Shown here one piece after another: positions 32,161 through 39,729 of a DNA stretch of 51,187 nt (its first letter is position 1; each line of letters starts with the position of its first letter). The stretch covers positions 1 to 51,187 of the forward strand of contig JAHZHI010000034.1 in the NCBI GenBank assembly GCA_019420345.1, read 5' to 3'. The notes below the pieces were generated by a model. The model was given only the letters and a program-made list of their open reading frames with translations, was not told the origin of the DNA and ran no database searches. A program made the translations under genes and the position numbers. Origin of the DNA: Peptococcaceae bacterium. GTDB lineage: Bacteria > Bacillota > Peptococcia > Peptococcales > Peptococcaceae.

Positions 32161-32643
32161 ATGGATAATGAAAACAAAGTACTCATGGATTTTCATTCTA
32201 AAAAACGGTTGGATGTACTGAAACAGCGTAGTAAGCGCTGTGTATGTAAGTATTGCGGTGGATCGCTTGTGTTAAAACGCATCATTTTTAGCAGTTTTGA
32301 AGATGCACGCGTAGAGATTTTTTGTAAAGATTGTGAGCGGATTGAATACGGCGTAGAACCTGCTATTTATCAGAGCGCACGTTATTTTGTTGAATATAGT
32401 GGTTTTAATTGCTTTCCGGATTTAGACGATAATGAGCGTACCAAGCAGATGACAATTTCAAAAGTATGTGAAATTATGGCTTGGCAAGATCAGAACTTTG
32501 GGATTCTTAACGAGAATGGATTTACTATTCCATTGATGATTAATGAAAATCAATTGGGTGCGTGCGTTACTTTTACTGAAGATGATCTAGATGATGTTAT
32601 CATTGAAGATCTTTATAGTGACGATGTGCATACCATAGAATGA
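32161..32643 (+). CDS. Zinc-ribbon hypothetical protein (island cassette gene 1)
   Basis: A 160-residue soluble protein. Near residues 29-60 two pairs, C-K-Y-C and C-K-D-C, form a probable zinc ribbon. The rest is acidic, ending in a run of Asp/Glu (EDDLDDVIIEDLYSDD). It contains no recognised enzymatic motif. The ATG follows AAAGGATG. The ABC ATPase starts 10 bp after its stop, so the two should be cotranslated or at least cotranscribed. I do not recognise the family; an adaptor or regulatory role is only a guess. Confidence 0.75.
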   Translation: MDNENKVLMDFHSKKRLDVLKQRSKRCVCKYCGGSLVLKRIIFSSFEDARVEIFCKDCERIEYGVEPAIYQSARYFVEYSGFNCFPDLDDNERTKQMTISKVCEIMAWQDQNFGILNENGFTIPLMINENQLGACVTFTEDDLDDVIIEDLYSDDVHTIE

Positions 32644-32653
32644 AGGTGAATGT

Positions 32654-33484
32654 ATGGAAAAGCCTATTATAGAATTGAACGATGTAAGTTGTAAGGTAGG
32701 TTATCGCCATTTGCTTAAAGATGTTCAATGGCAGGTAATGCCAGGAGATCATTGGGTGATATTTGGTATGAATGGCAGTGGAAAAACGACTTTACTGAGC
32801 ATAATAGCTGGATTTAGAGAACGAACGCGAGGTGAGTTGAAAATTTTTGGCGAGGTGCCAACGAATACGACTATTTTGGGTATTCGCCAGAAGATAGGTT
32901 GGGTATCAGCAGCGTTTTTTGATCAATATTATACGAAGGAAGGGGTGTTGGATATTGTGCTTTCTGGTAAAACTGGCACATTGGGATTGGCCGATGATAT
33001 CAACTTGGATGATGTTGTTCTAGCGAAAGCGTTGCTTACGGAGTTGCAGTTGGGAGATAAAATAGATCGTTCCTTTGATATGCTTTCAAAAGGCGAACGA
33101 CAAAATGTACTCATTGCTCGAGCCTTGATTAGTGAGCCAGATATTCTTATTTTAGACGAGCCGTGCACGGGCTTAGATGTCTATAACCGTAGTTATCTAT
33201 TTAGCATTATCGAGGAATTAAGTGTCAACAAAGCACTGACCATTATCTATGTGACGCATTATGTAGAAGAAATAATTCCACTTTTCAATAAGATGTTGAT
33301 ATTAAAAAATGGTGCCGTCTTTGCACAAGGGGAAATTGAAAATCTCATGAATAATAAGATAATGGCTGGACTTTTGGGATATCCGGTGCAGGTAGAAAAA
33401 GAAAATGGTATTTATCGCATGCAAGTAGCTACTAAATCTCGTATTCAGAAGATCTTACAAATCAAAGGAGGGCAAGTACAATGA
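32654..33484 (+). CDS. Permease-less ABC ATPase (island cassette gene 2)
   Basis: A 276-residue ATPase of the soluble ABC class: Walker A GMNGSGKTT at 38-46, Q-loop region RQKIGWVSAAFFDQYY, signature LSKGERQ near 142, Walker B ILILDEPCTGLD near 167, and switch His in YVTHYVEE. About 60 further residues form a C-terminal extension. It has no membrane segments, and no permease or binding protein is in the cassette. The extended loop after the Q-loop (VLSGKTGTLGLADD) resembles the YlmA/ModF-like group. Its 3' end overlaps the next start codon (ATGA). Confidence 0.85.
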   Translation: MEKPIIELNDVSCKVGYRHLLKDVQWQVMPGDHWVIFGMNGSGKTTLLSIIAGFRERTRGELKIFGEVPTNTTILGIRQKIGWVSAAFFDQYYTKEGVLDIVLSGKTGTLGLADDINLDDVVLAKALLTELQLGDKIDRSFDMLSKGERQNVLIARALISEPDILILDEPCTGLDVYNRSYLFSIIEELSVNKALTIIYVTHYVEEIIPLFNKMLILKNGAVFAQGEIENLMNNKIMAGLLGYPVQVEKENGIYRMQVATKSRIQKILQIKGGQVQ

Positions 33485-34431
33485 CCGGCAATTTGAATAT
33501 GATGGTCAAATTTCGTGATCTACAAGTGGCAGAGGCTGTGGGTAAAAAAGCGGCGTTAGGTTGGTTTGATATGGAGTTTACGATGTATGGCTGTGCCTAT
33601 TTGAATCCTATGCTTGATAAAATATGTTTTCGTATTAGTGAACGTCCGGAGGATATCTGGAGTTTTGTGCGTGCTAGTGAACATAAAGGATTCTTTGCTA
33701 GCCGTGTGGTACACATGACGCGTAAATATCCAGTGCCTTCCGGTATGAAGAATTTGATTGCACAAGATGTCCAAAAAATGTTAGCTTATGAGCTACAAAA
33801 GCAATATCCACGCCATTTTTTCAAAGCCTTACGCGAGATTGCTGAAGTATGTACAGTAGACATCGCCGAAGGTTTTTTGCGCAACGAAACGGAGCGATTG
33901 GAAGGTGTTTTTGAAAAAGAGGAGCTTGCACGATTTTTGGAACAGGCAACGTATTTTTATAACTGCTGTGCACTTTCGGAGACAACATATAGGTGTTTTT
34001 TGCATTGGCATAAAGAAGAAATGCTTAATGTGATGGATGATGTGGTTAGCAAAGATATCTTTGAAGCAACCCTTTATGGTATGGGATACGAAGAAAATGG
34101 TGTCATACGTTATATGGCTAATGCTAACCAGGGCACGCTTTACAATAAAGTGCAGGATTTGGAAGAGAAGGGGTGTTTTGTTGGCCCGGTTATGACGAAA
34201 CGTTATTGGTACAATTATACATATCGTTTGCCGGATGTAATAACTGATTTTAAGGAACTTTTACGTGCGACATATTCTCCTGCCATTTTGCAGAATATAA
34301 AGAAACTTACATGTAAAACAGAAACACAAAAAAGTCAGGCACAGATATTATTCAACGATACTAAAGAAACATGGAGTGAAGAGGCAAGAAAGACGTTGAA
34401 GGGGTATCTTTGTCGTTGGGGACTGAGATAA
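33481..34431 (+). CDS. Hypothetical protein (island cassette gene 3)
   Basis: A 316-residue soluble protein of unknown function, translationally coupled to the ABC ATPase by an ATGA overlap. It is mainly helical with several aromatic- and Cys-containing stretches (FYNCCALSETTYRCFLHWHK) and no signal peptide or membrane helix. It carries no motif I can name. The tight coupling suggests it works with the ATPase and the zinc-ribbon protein. Confidence 0.75.
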   Translation: MTGNLNMMVKFRDLQVAEAVGKKAALGWFDMEFTMYGCAYLNPMLDKICFRISERPEDIWSFVRASEHKGFFASRVVHMTRKYPVPSGMKNLIAQDVQKMLAYELQKQYPRHFFKALREIAEVCTVDIAEGFLRNETERLEGVFEKEELARFLEQATYFYNCCALSETTYRCFLHWHKEEMLNVMDDVVSKDIFEATLYGMGYEENGVIRYMANANQGTLYNKVQDLEEKGCFVGPVMTKRYWYNYTYRLPDVITDFKELLRATYSPAILQNIKKLTCKTETQKSQAQILFNDTKETWSEEARKTLKGYLCRWGLR

Positions 34432-34535
34432 TATCACGATATTTTAGAATATTGTGGTTCGTTATTTATTTTATTAGGATCAAGATTAGACTTGAGAGTA
34501 TGTGTAATGGAGAAAAGTGGTTTTATTGAAAGTTT
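34432..34535. other. AT-rich right end of the island
   Basis: A weak hairpin CACGATATT/AATATTGTG lies at about 34436-34457. No gene, integrase site or other motif is recognisable before the right 30-bp repeat. Confidence 0.5.
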
Positions 34536-34565
34536 AAAGCCACAGCTCACAATGAGCTGTGGCTT
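34536..34565 (+). repeat. 30-bp direct repeat, right copy (terminator hairpin)
   Basis: Identical to 27152-27181. Here the T-tract is on the right while the left flank lacks the A-tract, the mirror of the left copy. It also serves as terminator between the island and the convergent stalk-domain gene. Confidence 0.85.
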
Positions 34566-34586
34566 TTGTGTTTATCTGCGGCGTCT

Positions 34587-35102
34587 TTATCGCGTGATGG
34601 TGACAGTGCGCGAAGCGTTGTCCCAATTAACCGTGGCACCGAGGGATTCTGCGATGACACGGGCTGGCACCATGGTGCGGCCGTTGATGATCATCGGTGG
34701 TACGTCAATCTCCTTGGTGTGCGAGAGCACGAAATCGATGGCGGCCTGCGATGTTGGGTTGGCTTCATAGACCTGGAACAGGGTGTAATCGGCACAGAAC
34801 ATGGTTTTCTGGTTGACGACCAGCGACATGATGCGGTTGGTCTTTGGGTCATAACCTGAGATGGTCTGTGTGTCGCCGAACCACTCTACAGTGGCGCCAA
34901 GGGCTTCAAAGATGGCACGCAATGGCACCATGGTACGCCCATCCTGAATCACAGGTGGCTGATCGGTGCTGAGGTATTTGCCGTTGACATAAATCGAAAT
35001 ATTAGCAGCGTCGGCTTCTTCTGGATGTGCTGCTGGCAGCACGACGGTAAAAGCCAGCACAAACAGCATGAGGATACTGATGAGCTGTTTCCTATGTGAC
35101 AT
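34587..35102 (-). CDS. Secreted stalk-domain protein (copper amine oxidase N-like)
   Basis: A 171-residue exported protein that is essentially a signal peptide (to about residue 33) plus one Cu_amine_oxidN1 domain with two halves: GRTMVPLRAIFEALGATVEW and GRTMVPARVIAESLGATVNWD, ending RTVTITR. I start at the ATG at 35102, nine bases after AAAGGAG; the longer ATG at 35129 lies upstream of that site. A stalk-only protein of this size may be a small surface or periplasm-like scaffold. A minus-strand TACAAT sits just upstream, at about 35143-35148. Confidence 0.88.
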   Translation of the reverse strand: MSHRKQLISILMLFVLAFTVVLPAAHPEEADAANISIYVNGKYLSTDQPPVIQDGRTMVPLRAIFEALGATVEWFGDTQTISGYDPKTNRIMSLVVNQKTMFCADYTLFQVYEANPTSQAAIDFVLSHTKEIDVPPMIINGRTMVPARVIAESLGATVNWDNASRTVTITR

Positions 35103-35301
35103 GAGGGTCATCTCCTTTTTATCATTCAATCATTTCTACTATTGTATCGCAAAATAGCCGACAAAAAGGGTCAAGCCAGTAACAATTACAACAAAATCTT
35201 GCAAAAAAGAGGGAACATGTCATCGAAAACAGAAGCATCCCCTGCAAGACAAGGCATTCCAAGTCCAAAATGGTGCCGGATCAGGCGCAATGAGTGCCCT
35301 T

Positions 35302-36195
35302 TCAGACATGATTGCGCCGGTATTGGCCAGGGGTGGCGCCATAACGGCGAACGAAGGCACTGCTGAATTGACTGGTGCTGCTGTAGCCCACCTCGTGGGC
35401 GATCTCGAGCACGGTCATCGAACTTTTGCGCAGCAGGCAGGCGGCGTGCGCCAGACGCTGCTCTTGAAGCCAGGCGTGGACGGGCTGACCATAGCAATGG
35501 CGAAATGCCCGTTTCAGCACTGTCTGCGAAAGGCCGAAGCGGGCGCTGAGGGCGTCGATGGTGAGTTTTTCGCTGAGATGCTGGCGCATGTAGGCGGTGA
35601 TTTCTGCGAGAAGCGGCGTCAGGGCGTGGTCAGCATGGGGTGGGCGCGAAGATGCTGTGGCAAAAAGATCGTGACAGCTCAGGAGATAGAGCAGTTCCAG
35701 CGATTTCCAAAGACAATAGCGGCCCTGTTCTTCGGCGCTCAAGGTTTCGAGGGTATCAAAGACCCCGCCCGACCATGGTGAAGCCCCGATCACGGCACTG
35801 CCGCCGCAGTCGCGCATGCGGCGGCTGACAGCAGCCGTGTTTAAGAATTGACCGCCGGTTAGGGCGCAGAGCGTTTGTAAACTGTCGCGTGCCTGGAGGG
35901 CGTCCACTGCCACCAGTGTGCCGCCAAGATCACCACTGAGGCAGGCGGCCGTGATGGCGCTTGCGTCGCTGAGCAGGAAAATGCCTCGCGCTTGTACGCT
36001 GAGCCGATCCTGGCGGCGCTGAATATGCAGGCTTCCGCTGTGGCAGAAAAAAGCTTCAAAATGCATGGGTGCCAGCACAGGTGCCAGGGCATGGGTGGCC
36101 TTGTCTGCTGTGCCTGAAAAACGACAAAGGCGCACCCCCTTGATCGGTGTGCACCAAATGCCATTGGCACTGCGTTGTAAATATTCAGCCAGCAC
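35302..36195 (-). CDS. AraC family transcriptional regulator
   Basis: A 297-residue regulator. The C-terminal 100 residues hold the double helix-turn-helix (LTIDALSARFGLSQTVLKRAFRHCYG, then VLEIAHEVGYSSTSQFSSAFVRRYG). The N-terminal domain is unassigned. The GTG start follows AAGGAGGG. It is divergent from the MFS gene at 36463, and the gap between them contains two 22-bp direct repeats of the sort AraC proteins bind. It probably controls that transporter. The layout resembles PchR/YbtA-type regulators of metal-chelator systems, but this is only an analogy. Confidence 0.9.
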   Translation of the reverse strand: MLAEYLQRSANGIWCTPIKGVRLCRFSGTADKATHALAPVLAPMHFEAFFCHSGSLHIQRRQDRLSVQARGIFLLSDASAITAACLSGDLGGTLVAVDALQARDSLQTLCALTGGQFLNTAAVSRRMRDCGGSAVIGASPWSGGVFDTLETLSAEEQGRYCLWKSLELLYLLSCHDLFATASSRPPHADHALTPLLAEITAYMRQHLSEKLTIDALSARFGLSQTVLKRAFRHCYGQPVHAWLQEQRLAHAACLLRKSSMTVLEIAHEVGYSSTSQFSSAFVRRYGATPGQYRRNHV

Positions 36196-36220
36196 GATGA
36201 TCCCTCCTTCATCATGATTG

Positions 36221-36289
36221 TTGACAATTAGATTAAGCTAACTCCATGATACGTCAGCAATAACTGTTTGTCAATTGCTTTATGCTAAC
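36221..36289. promoter_or_regulatory. 22-bp direct repeats, candidate AraC operator
   Basis: TTGACAATTAGATTAAGCTAAC-type sequence at 36221-36242 recurs at 36268-36289 (16 or so of 22 bases alike), 47 bp apart, between the AraC and MFS genes. Confidence 0.6.
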
Positions 36290-36462
36290 CATTTGCTCTT
36301 TGGCGGTTACCAAATTTATCGAAGGGTAAAGAGATATCTACCTAAAATATGAATGACCACGCTGACGATGATGGTGGTACTATAAAAGAAAGAATTTTAT
36401 TGCGTGGGAGGCCTGTGAGATGGTTTATGCTGTGCAGGCTGGCTGCCAGAAGGAGGCGCGCC

Positions 36463-37617
36463 ATGATCATTAAGTTGTTCACGCGCGACATCAGTCTGGT
36501 TTTTGCAGCCAGCTTTTTTTATATGTCGTGTTCGTTTATTGCAACGCCGCTGATCGCTGGTTTTTCAGAAAGTCTCGGCGCTGGCGCGTTGTTTATGAGT
36601 GTGATCGGTGCCACGTTTAATACGGTGGCGCTGTTGTCGCGTCCATTTGTGGGCAATCTCGCCGATAAGCTCAGCCGTTACAAGCTGTCGTCGATTGGCG
36701 CGCTGCTCATGCTCATCGGCTGTTTGGGCTATGTGTGCGCACCGGCGCCATGGATGGTCATGATTGGGCGTGTGATTCACGGCCTCGGTATGTCCTGCTG
36801 CTCGATTTGTCTGTCGACGTGGATTGCTGGGCTGTTGCCGAAGGAAAACCTTGGCGCCGGCATGGGGCTTTACGGTGCCACCAACGCCCTCGGCATGGCG
36901 ATTGCGCCGGCGCTGGGCATTGTCATTTATGAGCGTGTCGGTTATCGTCCGGTCTTTATCATCGGCACGGTGCTGTGCGTGCTGACGCTGGTGTTTGTAC
37001 ACTTTGTCAGCGACAAAGGCGAGCCGCATCCTCAGGCCGCCAAGAAACGTCACCACGGCATTGTAGCGCCGAATGTGGTGCCGGTGGGGCTCATCATCAT
37101 GCTGTTCGCCATTCCTTACTGCGCCACCCAATCGTATCTGGTGAACTATATTGCGGCGCGTGACCTGTCGGTGCATGCGGGCTGGTTCTTCCCGTTTTAT
37201 GCGATTGTGCTTTTGGTGCTGCGTCTGTCGTTTGCCAATCAGTTTGACAAGCGTCCGTTCCATTTCTTCCTTTTTGCCAGCTCAGGCTGTGCTTTGGTGA
37301 GCCTGTTTCTGCTCAACAGCATGCACAGCAATTGGATGCTCCTTTTGGCGGCCATTTTCATGGCAGGCGGCTATGGCATTATGTGCTCCATCTGCCAATC
37401 TACGGCGGTGCTTTTGGTGGACGAAAGCGAGCGCGGCCTCGGCAACAGCACCTACTACATCGGCATCGACCTTGGCATGGCAGTGGGGGCCTTCATTGGC
37501 GGGCTGCTCTATGGCTATCTGCCACTGACGCTTTTTTATCCAATTCTGGCACTGACGGTGCCGCTGTCCATTGTGGTTTATGTGGTCAGCCGCAAACGGT
37601 TCCAAGGCTTGCGCTGA
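36463..37617 (+). CDS. MFS transporter (copy 1)
   Basis: A 384-residue major facilitator with 12 predicted helices. It has the loop 2-3 motif GNLADKLSRYKLSSIG (residues 60-75) and the paired helix motifs GAGMGLYGATNALGMAIAPALG and YGIMCSICQSTAVLL. It is close to the second MFS gene at 38338 along its whole length. The start ATG follows AGGAGG. It lies under likely control of the divergent AraC regulator. Related carriers export small molecules including metallophores; no biosynthetic genes for one are present here, so the substrate is open. Confidence 0.9.
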   Translation: MIIKLFTRDISLVFAASFFYMSCSFIATPLIAGFSESLGAGALFMSVIGATFNTVALLSRPFVGNLADKLSRYKLSSIGALLMLIGCLGYVCAPAPWMVMIGRVIHGLGMSCCSICLSTWIAGLLPKENLGAGMGLYGATNALGMAIAPALGIVIYERVGYRPVFIIGTVLCVLTLVFVHFVSDKGEPHPQAAKKRHHGIVAPNVVPVGLIIMLFAIPYCATQSYLVNYIAARDLSVHAGWFFPFYAIVLLVLRLSFANQFDKRPFHFFLFASSGCALVSLFLLNSMHSNWMLLLAAIFMAGGYGIMCSICQSTAVLLVDESERGLGNSTYYIGIDLGMAVGAFIGGLLYGYLPLTLFYPILALTVPLSIVVYVVSRKRFQGLR

Positions 37618-37623
37618 TTTTAC

Positions 37624-37646
37624 GCCCGGCTTTGCCGGGCTTTTTT
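37624..37646 (+). terminator. Terminator of MFS copy 1
   Basis: Stem GCCCGGC/GCCGGGC followed by T6. Confidence 0.88.
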
Positions 37647-37733
37647 GCTGCCGCTTTCAGAAAAAAAGTGCTATTATTAGAAGGCAGAACAGAAAGATAA
37701 AAACATCATTTTATGTTGAAGGAGGATGTCATC

Positions 37734-38348
37734 ATGGCACAACTGCCCATCATCACCGTCAGCCGTGAATTCGGCAGCGGTGGTCACAGCATCGCCCTGG
37801 CGCTGTCGCAGCGACTCGGCGTGCCGTTTTATGATAAAGAAATCGTTCTCGCGGCCACAGAAAAAAGCGGCTTCAGCGAAGACTATGTGGCCCATCAGGG
37901 CGAACATTTGAATACCAGTGAGCGCTTGTGGAGCCGCTTTCTGCGAGCGAATGCACCAGGCTATGAGGACCCGCAGGAAGCGCTCTATGCCATTCAGCGG
38001 CACATCATCCTCGATTATGCCACGCAGCCCTGCATCATCGTTGGGCGGGCGGCCGATCACATCTTGACGGAAGCGGGCGTCGATGCCCTTCATGTGTTCA
38101 TTCATGGGCGCGATGATTTCCGTGCGCAGCGTGTGCTGGCGCGTTATGGCGAAACCGACACCGACATTATGACGCGTCTGCGCGAGAAAGACCGTGCCCG
38201 CGCCGATTTTTACGAGCATTTTACGGGCTTGCGCTGGGGCGACGCGAAAAACTTCCATGTCTGCCTGGATACGTCGATGCTCGGGGTGGAGACCTGTGTT
38301 GACATTCTTGCTGATATTTTGCGGGAGGAGGCGCGACGTGATCACTAA
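37734..38348 (+). CDS. Cytidylate kinase-like family protein
   Basis: A 204-residue P-loop protein of the cytidylate kinase-like family (PF13189 type). It has SREFGSGGHSIALALSQRLG near residues 10-29, with a relaxed Walker A, then FYDKEIVLAATEKSGFSE, CIIVGRAADHIL near 102, and REKDRARADFYEHFTGLRWGD near 150. Such proteins are widespread in gut Bacillota and Bacteroidota, with unknown substrates. The ATG at 37734 follows AAGGAGG. Its last 11 bp overlap the start of MFS copy 2, so the two are coupled. Confidence 0.88.
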   Translation: MAQLPIITVSREFGSGGHSIALALSQRLGVPFYDKEIVLAATEKSGFSEDYVAHQGEHLNTSERLWSRFLRANAPGYEDPQEALYAIQRHIILDYATQPCIIVGRAADHILTEAGVDALHVFIHGRDDFRAQRVLARYGETDTDIMTRLREKDRARADFYEHFTGLRWGDAKNFHVCLDTSMLGVETCVDILADILREEARRDH

Positions 38349-39489
38349 ACTGTTGTCGCGCGATGTGAGCCTGATTCTCATCGCCAGTTTCTTTTATATG
38401 GCTTGCCCAATGATGGTCACCCCGCTGATCGCTGGTTTTTCCGAAAGCCTTGGCGCCAGCGCGGTGCTCATGGGATTTGTCGGTGGCATGATGAATATTG
38501 TTTCCCTTTGCTGCCGGCCTTTTGTCGGCAATCTGGCCGACAAGGTCAGCAAGTATCGGCTGTCGACCATTGGCTCCCTGCTCATGATTGTGGCTTGCAT
38601 CGGCTATGTGTTGGCGCCATCGTCGGCGGTTATTGTGTTGGCGCGCATTGTCAATGGCATTGGTTTTTCCTGCTGCAGCGTCTGCATGGCGACGTGGATC
38701 TCCAATCTGCTGCCTAAGGAGCGCATCGGCGCCGGCATGGGGCTTTATGGCACCATGAACGCCCTGGCCATGGCCATCGCACCGGCGCTGGGCATCAGCC
38801 TCTATGGGCGCATCGGTTATCGTGTCGCTTTTATCGTTGCCACCGCTCTGGCTGTGATGGTATTGTTCACCATTCAGTGTGTCCATGATAAGGGCGAGGT
38901 GCGTCAACGTGCTGCTGGCTCTAAACACAGCGGCTTTGTGGCCGTGGATGTATTGCCGGTGGCAGCCATCATCATGCTGTTTGCCATTCCCTATTGTGCC
39001 ACACAGTCGTTTTTGGTCAGCTATATTGCTGCCCGCGGCCTCGCTGTCAGCGCTGGGTTCTTTTTCCCGCTTTATGCGGTTGTGCTATTGGTGCTGCGCC
39101 TGTCGCTGGCCAATTGGTTTGACAAGAAACCGTTCCTGTTCTTCCTCGGCGCTTGTTCGGTCTGCATGCTGGCCAGTATTGCCTTTTTGACGGACATGGA
39201 AAATGATTGGCTACTTTTTGCTGCAGCGGCGTTTATGGCAGGCGGCTACGGCATCATGTGTTCGGTTTGTCAATCGACGGCCATTCTTCTGGTTGGCGTG
39301 GAAAAGCGCGGCCTGGCCAACAGCACCTATTACATTGGTTTCGACCTTGGCATGGCGTTGGGGCCAATCATCGGCGGCCTTCTCTATGGTCATGTGCCCA
39401 TCGTTTTCTTTTATCCGGTGCTGGCATTGGTGGTGCCGCTGGCGCTTCTTGTATACGTTTTCAATCGTCGGCGTTTTCGCCATGTTTAA
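38338..39489 (+). CDS. MFS transporter (copy 2)
   Basis: A 383-residue paralogue of the gene at 36463, sharing GNLADKVSKYRLSTIGSLLM, GAGMGLYGTMNALAMAIAPALGI, and YGIMCSVCQSTAILL. The start is a GTG at 38338 inside the end of the kinase-like gene, after GGAGGAGG; the N-terminus MITKLLSRDVSL aligns with MIIKLFTRDISL of copy 1. Because it is coupled to the kinase-like gene while copy 1 sits under the AraC regulator, the two copies are probably expressed under different conditions. Confidence 0.9.
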   Translation: MITKLLSRDVSLILIASFFYMACPMMVTPLIAGFSESLGASAVLMGFVGGMMNIVSLCCRPFVGNLADKVSKYRLSTIGSLLMIVACIGYVLAPSSAVIVLARIVNGIGFSCCSVCMATWISNLLPKERIGAGMGLYGTMNALAMAIAPALGISLYGRIGYRVAFIVATALAVMVLFTIQCVHDKGEVRQRAAGSKHSGFVAVDVLPVAAIIMLFAIPYCATQSFLVSYIAARGLAVSAGFFFPLYAVVLLVLRLSLANWFDKKPFLFFLGACSVCMLASIAFLTDMENDWLLFAAAAFMAGGYGIMCSVCQSTAILLVGVEKRGLANSTYYIGFDLGMALGPIIGGLLYGHVPIVFFYPVLALVVPLALLVYVFNRRRFRHV

Positions 39490-39501
39490 GCAATGGTTTT
39501 T

Positions 39502-39546
39502 CAGCGTTTGCTGTGATCGTGGATCATGGCAGACGCTGTTTTTTTG
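39502..39546 (+). terminator. Terminator of MFS copy 2
   Basis: Imperfect 17-bp stem (39502-39518 with 39522-39538) followed by T8. The remaining 180 bp to the M60 gene are AT-rich with a possible TATGAT -10 near 39634 and nothing else clear. Confidence 0.85.
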
Positions 39547-39729
39547 CAGATTGATAGAAAAAAGGTAACTTTTTCTTAAAAAGCTTAAAAATAGTCATTA
39601 TATTACTATACCGGAGTTGTATGGTTTGGTATGATCTTGTCGACAAATGATAAGCTTCAATGAATGAAAATAAATGCATTGATTTCTTATCGGTGATGAA
39701 AAACCAAAAGGAAAGGAAGCGATGAAGGA

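Noticed and set aside
27182..34535. Prophage or integrative element
   Set aside because: No integrase, transposase, relaxase or phage structural gene is present; only the bracketing hairpin repeats suggest insertion.
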